Assembly: GCA_002862585.1 (NCBI GenBank)
Contig: PKDP01000059.1
Coordinates: forward strand, 1-5,181
Direction: 5' to 3'
DNA from: Flavobacteriales bacterium
GTDB lineage: Bacteria > Bacteroidota > Bacteroidia > Flavobacteriales > UBA7312
Length of the DNA stretch: 5,181 nucleotides
Made by a program: the position numbers and the translations under genes. A model generated the notes under the pieces. It had not been told where the DNA came from. It did no database searches and saw only the letters and a program-made list of their open reading frames with translations. Shown piece by piece: positions 1 to 5,181 of the stretch. Position 1 is the stretch's first letter. Each line of letters opens with the position of its first letter.

Positions 1-266
1 TAGCACCTATGCTTGGTTTCATGGGTACTGTAATTGGTATGATTGGTGCCTTTGATGCTATTGAAGCAGCAGGTGATATTTCTCCATCTTTAGTTGCTGG
101 AGGTATTAAAGTAGCACTTTTAACAACGGTATTCGGTCTTATCGTAGCGATGATACTTCAAATCTTTTACAACTATATAGTTGCTAAAATTGACAGCATC
201 GTAAACACTATGGAAGATTCATCTATTTCTTTCGTAGACATTTTAGTAAAAAATAAAATCAAATAA
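1..266 (+). CDS. exbB: ExbB/TolQ/MotA family proton channel protein, C-terminal part (5' end outside window)
   Basis: ExbB is the inner-membrane subunit that, with ExbD, uses proton flow to drive TonB at outer-membrane transporters. The reading frame is open from base 3, so the gene starts before the window; the ATG at base 9 is internal. The 87 visible codons cover the last two membrane helices of the family. The first carries APMLGFMGTVIGMIGAF and the second LLTTVFGLIVAMI, followed by the conserved YN and a short cytoplasmic tail. Visible Thr9 (GTV) and Thr42 (LLTT) align with E. coli ExbB Thr148 and Thr181, which line the channel. The E. coli Glu176 position appears to be Val37 here. The stop is followed after 3 bases by the next gene, so this is one operon. 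The two exbD genes downstream favour ExbB over TolQ or MotA; the family call is very secure. Confidence 0.93.
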   Translation, partial: APMLGFMGTVIGMIGAFDAIEAAGDISPSLVAGGIKVALLTTVFGLIVAMILQIFYNYIVAKIDSIVNTMEDSSISFVDILVKNKIK

Positions 267-269
267 AGC

Positions 270-608
270 ATGTCAGATTTTCTAATCAACGCTGGATTGA
301 TTCTTACCTATATAATGATAGCCGTTGCTGCTCTTGCAGCCATCGTTTATCCGCTTATGTTCTTGGCAAAGAATCCGTCTAAAGGCAAAAACGCGCTGAT
401 GGGAGTGGGTGGATTGGTGCTTATTTGCATCGTCTCATACATTATCGCATCAGGAGATATTATGAACTTCCCTGGTTCTGAAAAGTTTGGAATGACTGAA
501 GGCTCTACCAAAAGAGTGGGAATGGGTTTAATTACCTTTTATATTCTATCTATTGGAGCTATTGTTGCAGTTCTTTATGCTGAACTAGGGAAACTATTTA
601 AAAAGTAG
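270..608 (+). CDS. Uncharacterised three-helix membrane protein in the exb operon
   Basis: This 112-residue protein has three hydrophobic segments at about residues 8-32, 42-60 and 84-104. The loop at 33-41 (KNPSKGKN) and the tail (KLFKK) are basic and the loop at 61-83 is mixed, so the positive-inside rule predicts N-terminus out and C-terminus in. There is no signal peptidase site and no enzymatic motif. It sits 3 bases after exbB and 4 bases before exbD, so co-transcription and probably translational coupling are expected. From memory, proteins of this size and pattern recur between exbB and exbD in other Bacteroidota, which suggests an accessory part of the ExbB-ExbD motor; that role is inference. 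I recognise no named family. Codon use resembles its neighbours and the ORF is clearly real. Confidence 0.88.
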   Translation: MSDFLINAGLILTYIMIAVAALAAIVYPLMFLAKNPSKGKNALMGVGGLVLICIVSYIIASGDIMNFPGSEKFGMTEGSTKRVGMGLITFYILSIGAIVAVLYAELGKLFKK

Positions 609-612
609 AACT

Positions 613-1158
613 ATGGCAAGAAGAGCAAAAGGCGCATCAGAAATCAATGCAGGCTCTATGGCCGATATTGCTTTCTTACTTCTTATCTTCTTTTTGGTAA
701 CCACTACCATGGACGTAGATACGGGATTGGCTCGTAAACTACCTCCAATGCCTGAAGAAGAAATTGAACAAGACGACTCTCAAATTAAAGCCAAGAACAT
801 CTATGTGGTTCTTATCAACTCCAATAATCAGTTGCTAGTTGAGAATGAATTCCTAGATATTTCTCAGCTTAGAGCAGGGGCTAAAGCCTTTATTAACAAT
901 AACGGTAGAGACCCCGAATCATCAGACAACCCACAAAAAGCCATTATATCATTGCAAAATGATAGAGGCACTTCATACGAAACCTATATACAGGTGCAGA
1001 ATGAATTGGCCGCAGCTTATCGTGAATTAAGAGATGCCAGTTCAATGAAAAAATTTGGTTTGATGTACAGCGATTTATCGAAGCGTCAACAAAAGGAAGT
1101 TAGAAAAGAATATCCTCAAAAGATTTCTGAAGCAGAACCTAAAAACATAGGAAAGTAA
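613..1158 (+). CDS. exbD: ExbD/TolR family biopolymer transport protein (first copy, long periplasmic domain)
   Basis: ExbD is a single-pass inner-membrane protein that forms the rotor-like core inside the ExbB pentamer and contacts TonB in the periplasm. The 181-residue protein has a short basic cytoplasmic start (MARRAKG), the family signature INAGSMADIAFLLLIFFLVT, and one membrane helix at about 17-33. Asp18 in the MADIAF motif aligns with the essential proton-carrying Asp25 of E. coli ExbD. After the helix comes a Pro/Glu-rich linker (LPPMPEEE), then the periplasmic domain. That domain is longer than in the roughly 140-residue E. coli protein and ends in a charged tail (about 155-181) rich in Lys, Arg and Glu. 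The ATG is 4 bases after the preceding stop, and a second, different exbD follows after 2 bases. Confidence 0.95.
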   Translation: MARRAKGASEINAGSMADIAFLLLIFFLVTTTMDVDTGLARKLPPMPEEEIEQDDSQIKAKNIYVVLINSNNQLLVENEFLDISQLRAGAKAFINNNGRDPESSDNPQKAIISLQNDRGTSYETYIQVQNELAAAYRELRDASSMKKFGLMYSDLSKRQQKEVRKEYPQKISEAEPKNIGK

Positions 1159-1160
1159 TT

Positions 1161-1628
1161 ATGTCTAAGTTTAAAAAAGATAACAACAAAGATACTCCGG
1201 GTATCTCAACAGCATCCTTACCTGATATTGTTTTTATGCTGTTATTTTTCTTCATGGTAACAACTGTAATGCGTGAGACAACCATCATGGTAAAACAAAG
1301 CCTTCCGCAAGCCAGTGAAATCCAAAAATTAGAGAAAAAATCTTTAGTAAGCTACATTTACATAGGAAGTCCTGTTGAGCGAATGCAAACAACTTACGGT
1401 ACTAAAGCCCGTATTCAATTGAACGATGCTTTTGCTACTGTGGATGACATCCCTCAATACATCACAGCAGAACGTGCTGCAAGAAATGAAAAAGAGGTGC
1501 CTTTCATGACAACTTCTATCAAAGTTGATAAAGACACTAAAATGGGAATCGTAACGGACGTAAAACAAGAACTCCGTAAGGCTAACGCCCTCAAGATAAA
1601 TTACTCTACGAGAAAAGCGGTACAATAA
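1161..1628 (+). CDS. exbD: ExbD/TolR family biopolymer transport protein (second copy)
   Basis: This second ExbD-type protein has 155 residues. It has a Lys-rich cytoplasmic start (KFKKDNNKD), the motif STASLPDIVFMLLFFFMVTT, and a membrane helix at about 20-37. Asp22 occupies the essential aspartate position. The periplasmic part follows a LPQA linker; near its end, KVDKDTKMGIVTDVKQELRK (120-139) followed by ANALKINYST resembles the usual ExbD C-terminal strand-helix-strand. It differs strongly from the preceding copy in sequence and length, so this is not a recent duplication. Paired, unequal ExbDs are common in Bacteroidota and may assemble as hetero-oligomers in one ExbB ring, which is inference. 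It is the last gene of the operon: a terminator starts 19 bases after the stop. No TonB gene is visible. Confidence 0.94.
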   Translation: MSKFKKDNNKDTPGISTASLPDIVFMLLFFFMVTTVMRETTIMVKQSLPQASEIQKLEKKSLVSYIYIGSPVERMQTTYGTKARIQLNDAFATVDDIPQYITAERAARNEKEVPFMTTSIKVDKDTKMGIVTDVKQELRKANALKINYSTRKAVQ

Positions 1629-1647
1629 GATTTTCAAGAAATAATTT

Positions 1648-1672
1648 AAACCCTCTTTAGAGGGCTTTTTTT
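1648..1672 (+). terminator. Rho-independent terminator of the exb operon, possibly bidirectional
   Basis: A stem CCCTC (1651-1655), loop TTTA and GAGGG (1660-1664) is followed by C and seven T (1666-1672). It lies 19 bases after the second exbD stop and so ends the operon. Read on the minus strand the same hairpin follows the converging protease gene and is trailed by TTTAAATTATTT, a weaker T-rich tract, so it may also end that transcript. The 5-bp stem is short but 4 of its pairs are G-C. Confidence 0.82.
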
Positions 1673-2558
1673 ATGCCTTTTTGAGAGAAATTTCTCTAAG
1701 CAAATACAACAATAAACCCATAGAAAGAAAGGAAATCAATAGCATAGACGTTTGCCCCTCATTAACTCCTATGGTTTCAACATCTACTGTAAGCCTTCCC
1801 TTTGCAACCATATAATATAGGATAACCGCCACCGCATTATTCACAAAATGAGCTAGAATTGGAAGCCAAATGGAACCGCTCCAATAAAACATATAGCCCA
1901 AAAGACCACCAATTAAAAAACGAGGGAAAAAGCCTAAAAACTGTAAGTGAATAGCACTAAAGAGAAATGCCGTTATCCAAATACTCAAATGAACTTTACC
2001 ACTCCATTTTGATAACTCTTTTTGAATAACTCCTCTGAAAAGTAATTCTTCACCCAAAGCAGGTATAATGGCAATAATGAGAATATTAACCGCTAAGCCA
2101 AGGGGAGTATTAACCGCTAAAAAAGCTTCAGTAATCGCCATCGCTTTAGCCTCAGCCGCTCTCATCCAAGCCTCTACCGACTCTAAAAAGCCAGGCAAAT
2201 GTAACTGCTCATTCCAAAGAGATATACCATTAATTAAGGGCATGGCAAAAAACATAATCACAGCGGTAAGCATCAACTGTTGTCGGCTAACAGATTTAAA
2301 AGACAGTGAATTGCCACTTAAGTATGCAAAAAGAAAAGGAGGCACAATAAATATTCCCACCGAACTCCATGCCTGTAAAAACTTCATTGAAAAAATGGTA
2401 TTTTCATTTTGTAAATCAGTCAATGAAGAGGCTCCAAATAGTAGTGAGCCTGACATCCCAATGAGGCTCGCTACAAAAAAACAAACAAAGATGAGAAGGA
2501 ATAATAGAAAAAACTGCTTGGATAACAAATGTGATTGATAAATCCCTTTAAGCTTCAT
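1671..2558 (-). CDS. CPBP family intramembrane glutamic endopeptidase (CAAX prenyl protease/Abi-like)
   Basis: This 295-residue multi-pass membrane protein belongs to the CPBP (ABI/CAAX, Rce1-like) family of intramembrane proteases. All signature motifs are present. Motif 1 is GEELLFRGVIQKEL, with Glu170, Glu171 and Arg175. Motif 2 is FLFSAIHLQF, with His204. Motif 3 is PILAHFVNNA, with His237 and Asn240/Asn241. Hydrophobic segments lie at about 16-40, 66-82, 96-112, 152-168, 190-206, 212-228, 230-250 and 271-288. The catalytic residues are intact, so an active enzyme is expected, but no substrate can be inferred: nothing nearby looks like a bacteriocin or peptide precursor. The ATG at 2558 follows an AT-rich leader with no Shine-Dalgarno, normal for Bacteroidota. 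The gene diverges from dusB and its stop overlaps the exb terminator T-tract by two bases. Confidence 0.92.
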   Translation of the reverse strand: MKLKGIYQSHLLSKQFFLLFLLIFVCFFVASLIGMSGSLLFGASSLTDLQNENTIFSMKFLQAWSSVGIFIVPPFLFAYLSGNSLSFKSVSRQQLMLTAVIMFFAMPLINGISLWNEQLHLPGFLESVEAWMRAAEAKAMAITEAFLAVNTPLGLAVNILIIAIIPALGEELLFRGVIQKELSKWSGKVHLSIWITAFLFSAIHLQFLGFFPRFLIGGLLGYMFYWSGSIWLPILAHFVNNAVAVILYYMVAKGRLTVDVETIGVNEGQTSMLLISFLSMGLLLYLLREISLKKA

Positions 2559-2575
2559 AGAAAATAATATTTAAT

Positions 2576-2583
2576 TAGTTTTG
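2576..2583 (+). promoter_or_regulatory. Bacteroidota-type -7 promoter element (TAnnTTTG) for dusB
   Basis: TAGTTTTG matches the Bacteroidota -7 consensus TAnnTTTG at all six fixed positions. It ends 6 bases before the preferred dusB ATG at 2590. Since transcription in this phylum usually starts about 4-8 bases after this element, the mRNA would begin at or just before the ATG. I find no convincing TTTG/TTG -33 element at the usual distance, only TTTA at 2547-2550 with a long spacer, so the call rests on the -7 box and its position in the short divergent gap. Confidence 0.55.
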
Positions 2584-2589
2584 CAACTG

Positions 2590-3585
2590 ATGAGTGTAAA
2601 GATAGGTAATATCGATTTAGGAGAATTTCCGCTGCTGTTAGCTCCAATGGAAGACGTAAGCGACCCTCCCTTCCGAGCGTTGTGCAAAAAAAACGGTGCT
2701 GACGTAATGTTTACCGAATTCATCTCTTCGGAAGGACTCATTAGAGATGCCGTAAAGAGTACGCAAAAATTAGACTTCTTCGACTACGAACGCCCATTGG
2801 CTATCCAAATTTTCGGACATGATATTGAGTCTATGAAGCAAACCACTCGAATATGCGAGAAGGTAAATCCTGACTTTATTGATATCAACTACGGTTGTCC
2901 TGTAAAGAAAGTAACTTGTAAAGGTGCTGGTGCAGGAATTTTGCAAGATATTCCTAAAATGGTATCTATGACTAAAGAGATTGTCAATTCTACCCACCTG
3001 CCAGTAACTGTAAAAACAAGACTCGGTTGGGACGATAACAGTAAGCATATAGTTGAAGTTGCCGAACGCCTGCAAGATGTTGGTATAAAAGCCATAGCCA
3101 TACACGGACGAACGCGAAAACAAATGTATAAAGGAGAAGCCGATTGGAGTTTGATTGCCGATGTGAAGAACAACTCACGCATGAATATTCCAGTCTTTGG
3201 GAATGGTGATGTAGACAGTCCAGAAGCAGCTAAACTAAAACGAGACAAATACGGCATTGACGGTATAATGATTGGTCGTGCAGCTATTGGCTACCCATGG
3301 ATATTTAATGAAATAAAACACTATTTAAAGACAGGCGAGCATCTAGAAAAGCCAACGATGTTAGACAGAATAAAAACGTGTAAAGAGCATTTGGAATTTT
3401 CATTAAAATGGAAAGGACCTATTCTTGGCGTAGTAGAAACGCGACGACACTACACCAATTATTTCAAACACATCCCAAACTTCAAAGAATACAGAATGCG
3501 ATTAGTTACGGCTCAAGAATCTGAAGAGCTTTTTGATATTCTTGATGAAATAAAAATAAAATTTGTCGATTATGCATTTATTTAA
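2590..3585 (+). CDS. dusB: tRNA-dihydrouridine synthase, DusB type
   Basis: This FMN-dependent enzyme reduces specific uridines in the tRNA D-loop to dihydrouridine, using NADPH, in the cytoplasm. The 331-residue protein has the full TIM-barrel signature of the family. It shows the FMN-binding LLLAPMEDVSDPPFR (15-29), the active-site motif INYGCPVKKV with catalytic Cys103, VKTRLGW with Lys142, and AIHGRTRKQMYKGEADW with His172. Phosphate-binding residues lie in FGNGD (203-207) and MIGRAAIGYPW (227-237). The C-terminal helical domain (about 250-331) has the family's HYTNYFK motif. I chose ATG 2590 over an in-frame TTG at 2581: the TTG lies inside the likely promoter box, and family members start close to KIGN. 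The end overlaps the next gene by 14 bases. DusB is the nearest match in motifs, but the exact tRNA position modified cannot be read from sequence. Confidence 0.95.
   Translation: MSVKIGNIDLGEFPLLLAPMEDVSDPPFRALCKKNGADVMFTEFISSEGLIRDAVKSTQKLDFFDYERPLAIQIFGHDIESMKQTTRICEKVNPDFIDINYGCPVKKVTCKGAGAGILQDIPKMVSMTKEIVNSTHLPVTVKTRLGWDDNSKHIVEVAERLQDVGIKAIAIHGRTRKQMYKGEADWSLIADVKNNSRMNIPVFGNGDVDSPEAAKLKRDKYGIDGIMIGRAAIGYPWIFNEIKHYLKTGEHLEKPTMLDRIKTCKEHLEFSLKWKGPILGVVETRRHYTNYFKHIPNFKEYRMRLVTAQESEELFDILDEIKIKFVDYAFI
3532..3565 (+). promoter_or_regulatory. Possible internal promoter for the lipoprotein gene
   Basis: TTTG at 3532-3535 and TAAAATTTG at 3557-3565 are separated by 21 bases. This resembles the Bacteroidota -33 TTTG and -7 TAnnTTTG pair, except that the -7 box has one extra base between TA and TTTG. 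The box ends 6 bases before the lipoprotein ATG at 3572, the same distance as at dusB. It lies inside the dusB coding end, so the match could be chance in AT-rich sequence. Confidence 0.3.
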
Positions 3586-4096
3586 ACCTTTATCCTTTTT
3601 ACTTATTGGGACTATCGTATTAATGTCATCATGCAAAAAAGAAGAAGGTTGTACTGATATGCTAGCGCTAAATTATAACTTAAATGCGCTTGAAGATAAC
3701 GGTTCTTGCAATTATTTGAGTGAAAATTTTGAAGGTGTATATTATATTAATGATAGTATTACTGGTGGCATGATACCTAGTGAATGGAAAGCAGAACGAA
3801 ACTATACATTAGAAATCGTTCAAAATGAAAATAGTCCAAGCCAAATTATTTTAAAAAATTGGGCGAATATTTACACTTATGCTGATAACCCGTCAGAGAA
3901 CTATACACAAGTTACTGCTGAAGTGGATGGAGACAGTTTGTTTGTCAACTCACAAGAAATAAATAACACTGAAGGCTATTACACTCATAATAGCTTCGGT
4001 ATGATAACAGGAGATTCTATTTTTTACAATTTTAAATACGAAAACTTTTTTGGAGAGGTTTTTTGGGGGATAGCTAGCGGAATTAAACTACAATGA
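3572..4096 (+). CDS. Small lipoprotein with GCTD-NYN-DNGSC module, function unknown
   Basis: This 174-residue protein has a type II signal peptide: Lys5, a hydrophobic core at 7-18, then LMSSC with the lipidated Cys21. The mature start CKKEE is Lys followed by acidic residues and resembles the lipoprotein export signal that sends Bacteroidota lipoproteins to the cell surface. Residues 26-46 form one copy of the GCTD..A.NYN..A..DNGSC module, with Cys27 and Cys46 able to form a disulfide; it recurs in secreted proteins of marine Bacteroidota. The rest (about 50-174) is polar and rich in Tyr, Asn and alternating hydrophobics, suggesting a beta-sheet, perhaps lipocalin-like, domain; I recognise no named family. 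ATG 3572 is preferred to TTG 3563. The gene overlaps dusB by 14 bases and rluF by 4. Its G+C, about 32% by hand count over part of the gene, is lower than its neighbours' (about 38-43%), hinting at a different origin. Confidence 0.85.
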   Translation: MHLFKPLSFLLIGTIVLMSSCKKEEGCTDMLALNYNLNALEDNGSCNYLSENFEGVYYINDSITGGMIPSEWKAERNYTLEIVQNENSPSQIILKNWANIYTYADNPSENYTQVTAEVDGDSLFVNSQEINNTEGYYTHNSFGMITGDSIFYNFKYENFFGEVFWGIASGIKLQ

Positions 4097-4818
4097 AAGA
4101 AACCAGAATAAATAAATACCTCAGCGAGGCAGGCTATTGCTCACGAAGAGCTGCCGACAAGCTCATTGAAGAAGGTAGAGTTACTATTAATGGTGAGGTA
4201 CCACTTATGGGGACTAAAATTGTAGAAGGTGATGTCGTAAAAGTAGACGGTAAAAGCGTTGTCAAAAAGGATGAAAAAGCCGTTTACCTCGTGTTAAATA
4301 AGCCAAGAGGAATTGTGTGCACTACGGACACTCGAGTAGAAAAAGACAATATTATTGATTTCCTAAACTATCCTAAACGCATCTTCCCCATCGGAAGACT
4401 TGACAAAGCCAGTGAGGGACTTATCTTACTGACAAATGATGGCGATATCGTCAATAAAATACTGAGAGCAAGAAATAACCACGAGAAAGAATACATCGTT
4501 CAAGTCAACAAACCCATTGACAACGACTTTATTAAAAATATGAGTCAGGGCGTACCTATATTGGATACCGTCACACGGCCATGTAAAGTAGAACAACTCA
4601 GTAGAGTACGTTTCAAAATTATTCTTACCCAAGGGCTAAACCGACAAATACGCCGAATGTGCGAATACCTCGGCTACCACGTACAGCAGCTCAAACGAGT
4701 ACGAATAATGAATATTCATTTGGACTTACCCAACGGAAAATACAGGGAAATGACGAAAGAAGAATTCAGAGAGCTCAATAATTTGTTGGCAGACTCCTCT
4801 AAAACAATAGATGATTAA
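4093..4818 (+). CDS. rluF: 23S rRNA pseudouridine synthase, RluF type
   Basis: This enzyme isomerises uridine to pseudouridine. E. coli RluF acts on U2604 of 23S rRNA and also on U35 of tRNA-Tyr. The 241-residue protein opens with an S4 RNA-binding domain (about 4-52; INKYLSEAGYCSRRAADKLI). The RsuA/RluB/E/F catalytic domain follows, with LVLNKPRGIV (66-75) and PIGRLDKASEGLILLTNDGD (99-118), where Asp104 is the catalytic aspartate. RluF-like stretches follow: NKILRARNNHEKEYIV, GVPILDTVTRPCKV and TQGLNRQIRRMCEYLGY. The NKILRA..NHEKEY and GVPIL..VT matches single out RluF over RluB or RluE. It is shorter than E. coli RluF, lacking a long Lys-rich tail. The start ATG overlaps the lipoprotein stop (ATGA), so the two are translationally coupled. 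Confidence 0.92.
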   Translation: MKETRINKYLSEAGYCSRRAADKLIEEGRVTINGEVPLMGTKIVEGDVVKVDGKSVVKKDEKAVYLVLNKPRGIVCTTDTRVEKDNIIDFLNYPKRIFPIGRLDKASEGLILLTNDGDIVNKILRARNNHEKEYIVQVNKPIDNDFIKNMSQGVPILDTVTRPCKVEQLSRVRFKIILTQGLNRQIRRMCEYLGYHVQQLKRVRIMNIHLDLPNGKYREMTKEEFRELNNLLADSSKTIDD

Positions 4819-5181
4819 AGCAGCTGCTTGCTCAATTGCCTTGACGGAATAATACTTGCTATGCTCCCTATTCCCATAACTACTGAGAGAACTACTAAAA
4901 CATCAATAGCTTCTACAACCACCGGGTAACTATCCACAACAAAAGACCCATTACCCATTTTGACTACTCCAAAATAGATTTGTACATAGGCTATCGCCAA
5001 ACCGAATACTAAACCAATTATAGCTCCAAAAGCTGTAGTCAAAAGCCCTTCATAGAATAATATATTTTTTATTAATGCCCGACTGGCTCCAAGATTAGAA
5101 AGCAATTCTATATCCTTCTTCTTTTCAATCAATAACATCGTTAGTGAGCCAATAATATTAAAGGTGGCAATGATTAAGATA
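4815..5181 (-). CDS. FtsX/LolC-LolE family ABC transporter permease, C-terminal part (5' end outside window)
   Basis: The frame is open to the window edge, so only the last 121 codons are seen; the ATG at 5138 is internal. Visible residues read ATFNIIGSLTMLLIEKKKDI then ELLSNLGASRALIKNIL, a signature of the FtsX-like permease domain: the end of a membrane helix followed by the cytoplasmic coupling segment that docks on the ATPase. Two further helices follow at about 45-70 and 90-112, separated by a short periplasmic loop. The end, ASIIPSRQLSKQLL, has the family's P-S-R finish. The pattern is closest to LolC/LolE, which extract lipoproteins from the inner membrane for delivery to the outer membrane, rather than to cell-division FtsX. 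MacB-type permeases are an alternative, since the N-terminal half is missing. The gene runs against rluF and the two stop codons overlap. Confidence 0.9.
   Translation of the reverse strand, partial: ILIIATFNIIGSLTMLLIEKKKDIELLSNLGASRALIKNILFYEGLLTTAFGAIIGLVFGLAIAYVQIYFGVVKMGNGSFVVDSYPVVVEAIDVLVVLSVVMGIGSIASIIPSRQLSKQLL

Noticed and set aside
9..11. ATG at base 9 as the start of exbB
   Set aside because: The frame is open upstream and the preceding codons give Ala-Pro, part of the conserved APMLG helix motif, so this Met is internal.
1..1628. GldL/GldM-type gliding or type IX secretion motor
   Set aside because: The ExbB and ExbD proteins have canonical short ExbD architecture and motifs, not the long periplasmic GldM, and no gld genes are present.
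1344..1637. Minus-strand open frame of 97 codons inside the second exbD
   Set aside because: It is antisense to a clear ExbD, with no family resemblance and no promoter or leader.
2068..2538. Open plus-strand frame of 156 codons across the protease gene
   Set aside because: It is antisense to a gene with all CPBP catalytic motifs intact. Its translation is Lys/Ser-rich with no recognisable domain, as expected for a shadow frame.
2597..2604. TATCTTTA on the minus strand as a -7 element for the protease gene
   Set aside because: It has one mismatch to TAnnTTTG, no -33 partner, and lies in dusB coding sequence. The protease must have a promoter near here but I cannot place it with confidence.
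2770..3257. Several open minus-strand frames (62-122 codons) within dusB
   Set aside because: They lie wholly inside the conserved dusB coding region, overlap each other in different frames and encode nothing recognisable.
3563..3571. TTG at 3563 as the lipoprotein start
   Set aside because: ATG 3572 gives a normal signal peptide length and lies just after the possible -7 box; the TTG adds only three residues.
4818..4829. Perfect 12-base palindrome AAGCAGCTGCTT at the end of the permease gene, as a terminator or operator
   Set aside because: It has no loop and no T-tract, and it is fully inside the coding end of the permease (codons for Lys-Gln-Leu-Leu region), so chance is the simpler explanation.

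Overview
The window looks like an ordinary chromosomal segment of a member of the Bacteroidota, probably a marine-type Flavobacteriia or a close relative. The evidence is a moderately AT-rich composition with no Shine-Dalgarno leaders, an exbB / small membrane protein / exbD / exbD cluster, a TAnnTTTG-type promoter element, and a lipoprotein with a charged tail after its cysteine plus a GCTD...NYN...DNGSC module typical of this group. The genus cannot be read from the sequence.

Layout. (1) Positions 1-1628, plus strand: the end of a proton-motive-force energising operon. It holds the C-terminal part of ExbB, an uncharacterised three-helix membrane protein, and two different ExbD proteins, with gaps of only 2-4 bases. 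A short hairpin and T-tract (1648-1672) closes it. (2) Positions 1671-2558, minus strand: a CPBP (CAAX protease/bacteriocin-processing-like) intramembrane protease that converges on the exb operon. Its stop codon lies partly inside the terminator T-tract. (3) Positions 2590-4818, plus strand: dusB (tRNA dihydrouridine synthase), a small lipoprotein and rluF (23S rRNA/tRNA pseudouridine synthase), linked by overlaps of 14 and 4 bases. dusB diverges from the protease gene across 31 bases and seems to be expressed from a promoter so close that the mRNA could be leaderless. (4) Positions 4815-5181, minus strand: the C-terminal end of an FtsX/LolC-LolE-type ABC transporter permease, whose stop codon overlaps that of rluF.

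How the genes work together. ExbB and the ExbDs form the inner-membrane motor that powers TonB-dependent outer-membrane transport; the small membrane protein between them is a candidate accessory subunit. DusB and RluF both modify stable RNA, so their operon has a coherent theme into which an unrelated, more AT-rich lipoprotein gene is inserted. The protease and the permease are separate envelope genes. I saw no RNA gene, mobile element, CRISPR array or long repeat, and no gene-free stretch longer than about 45 bases. I do not see a clearly novel system. The least explained items are the exb-linked small membrane protein and the lipoprotein.
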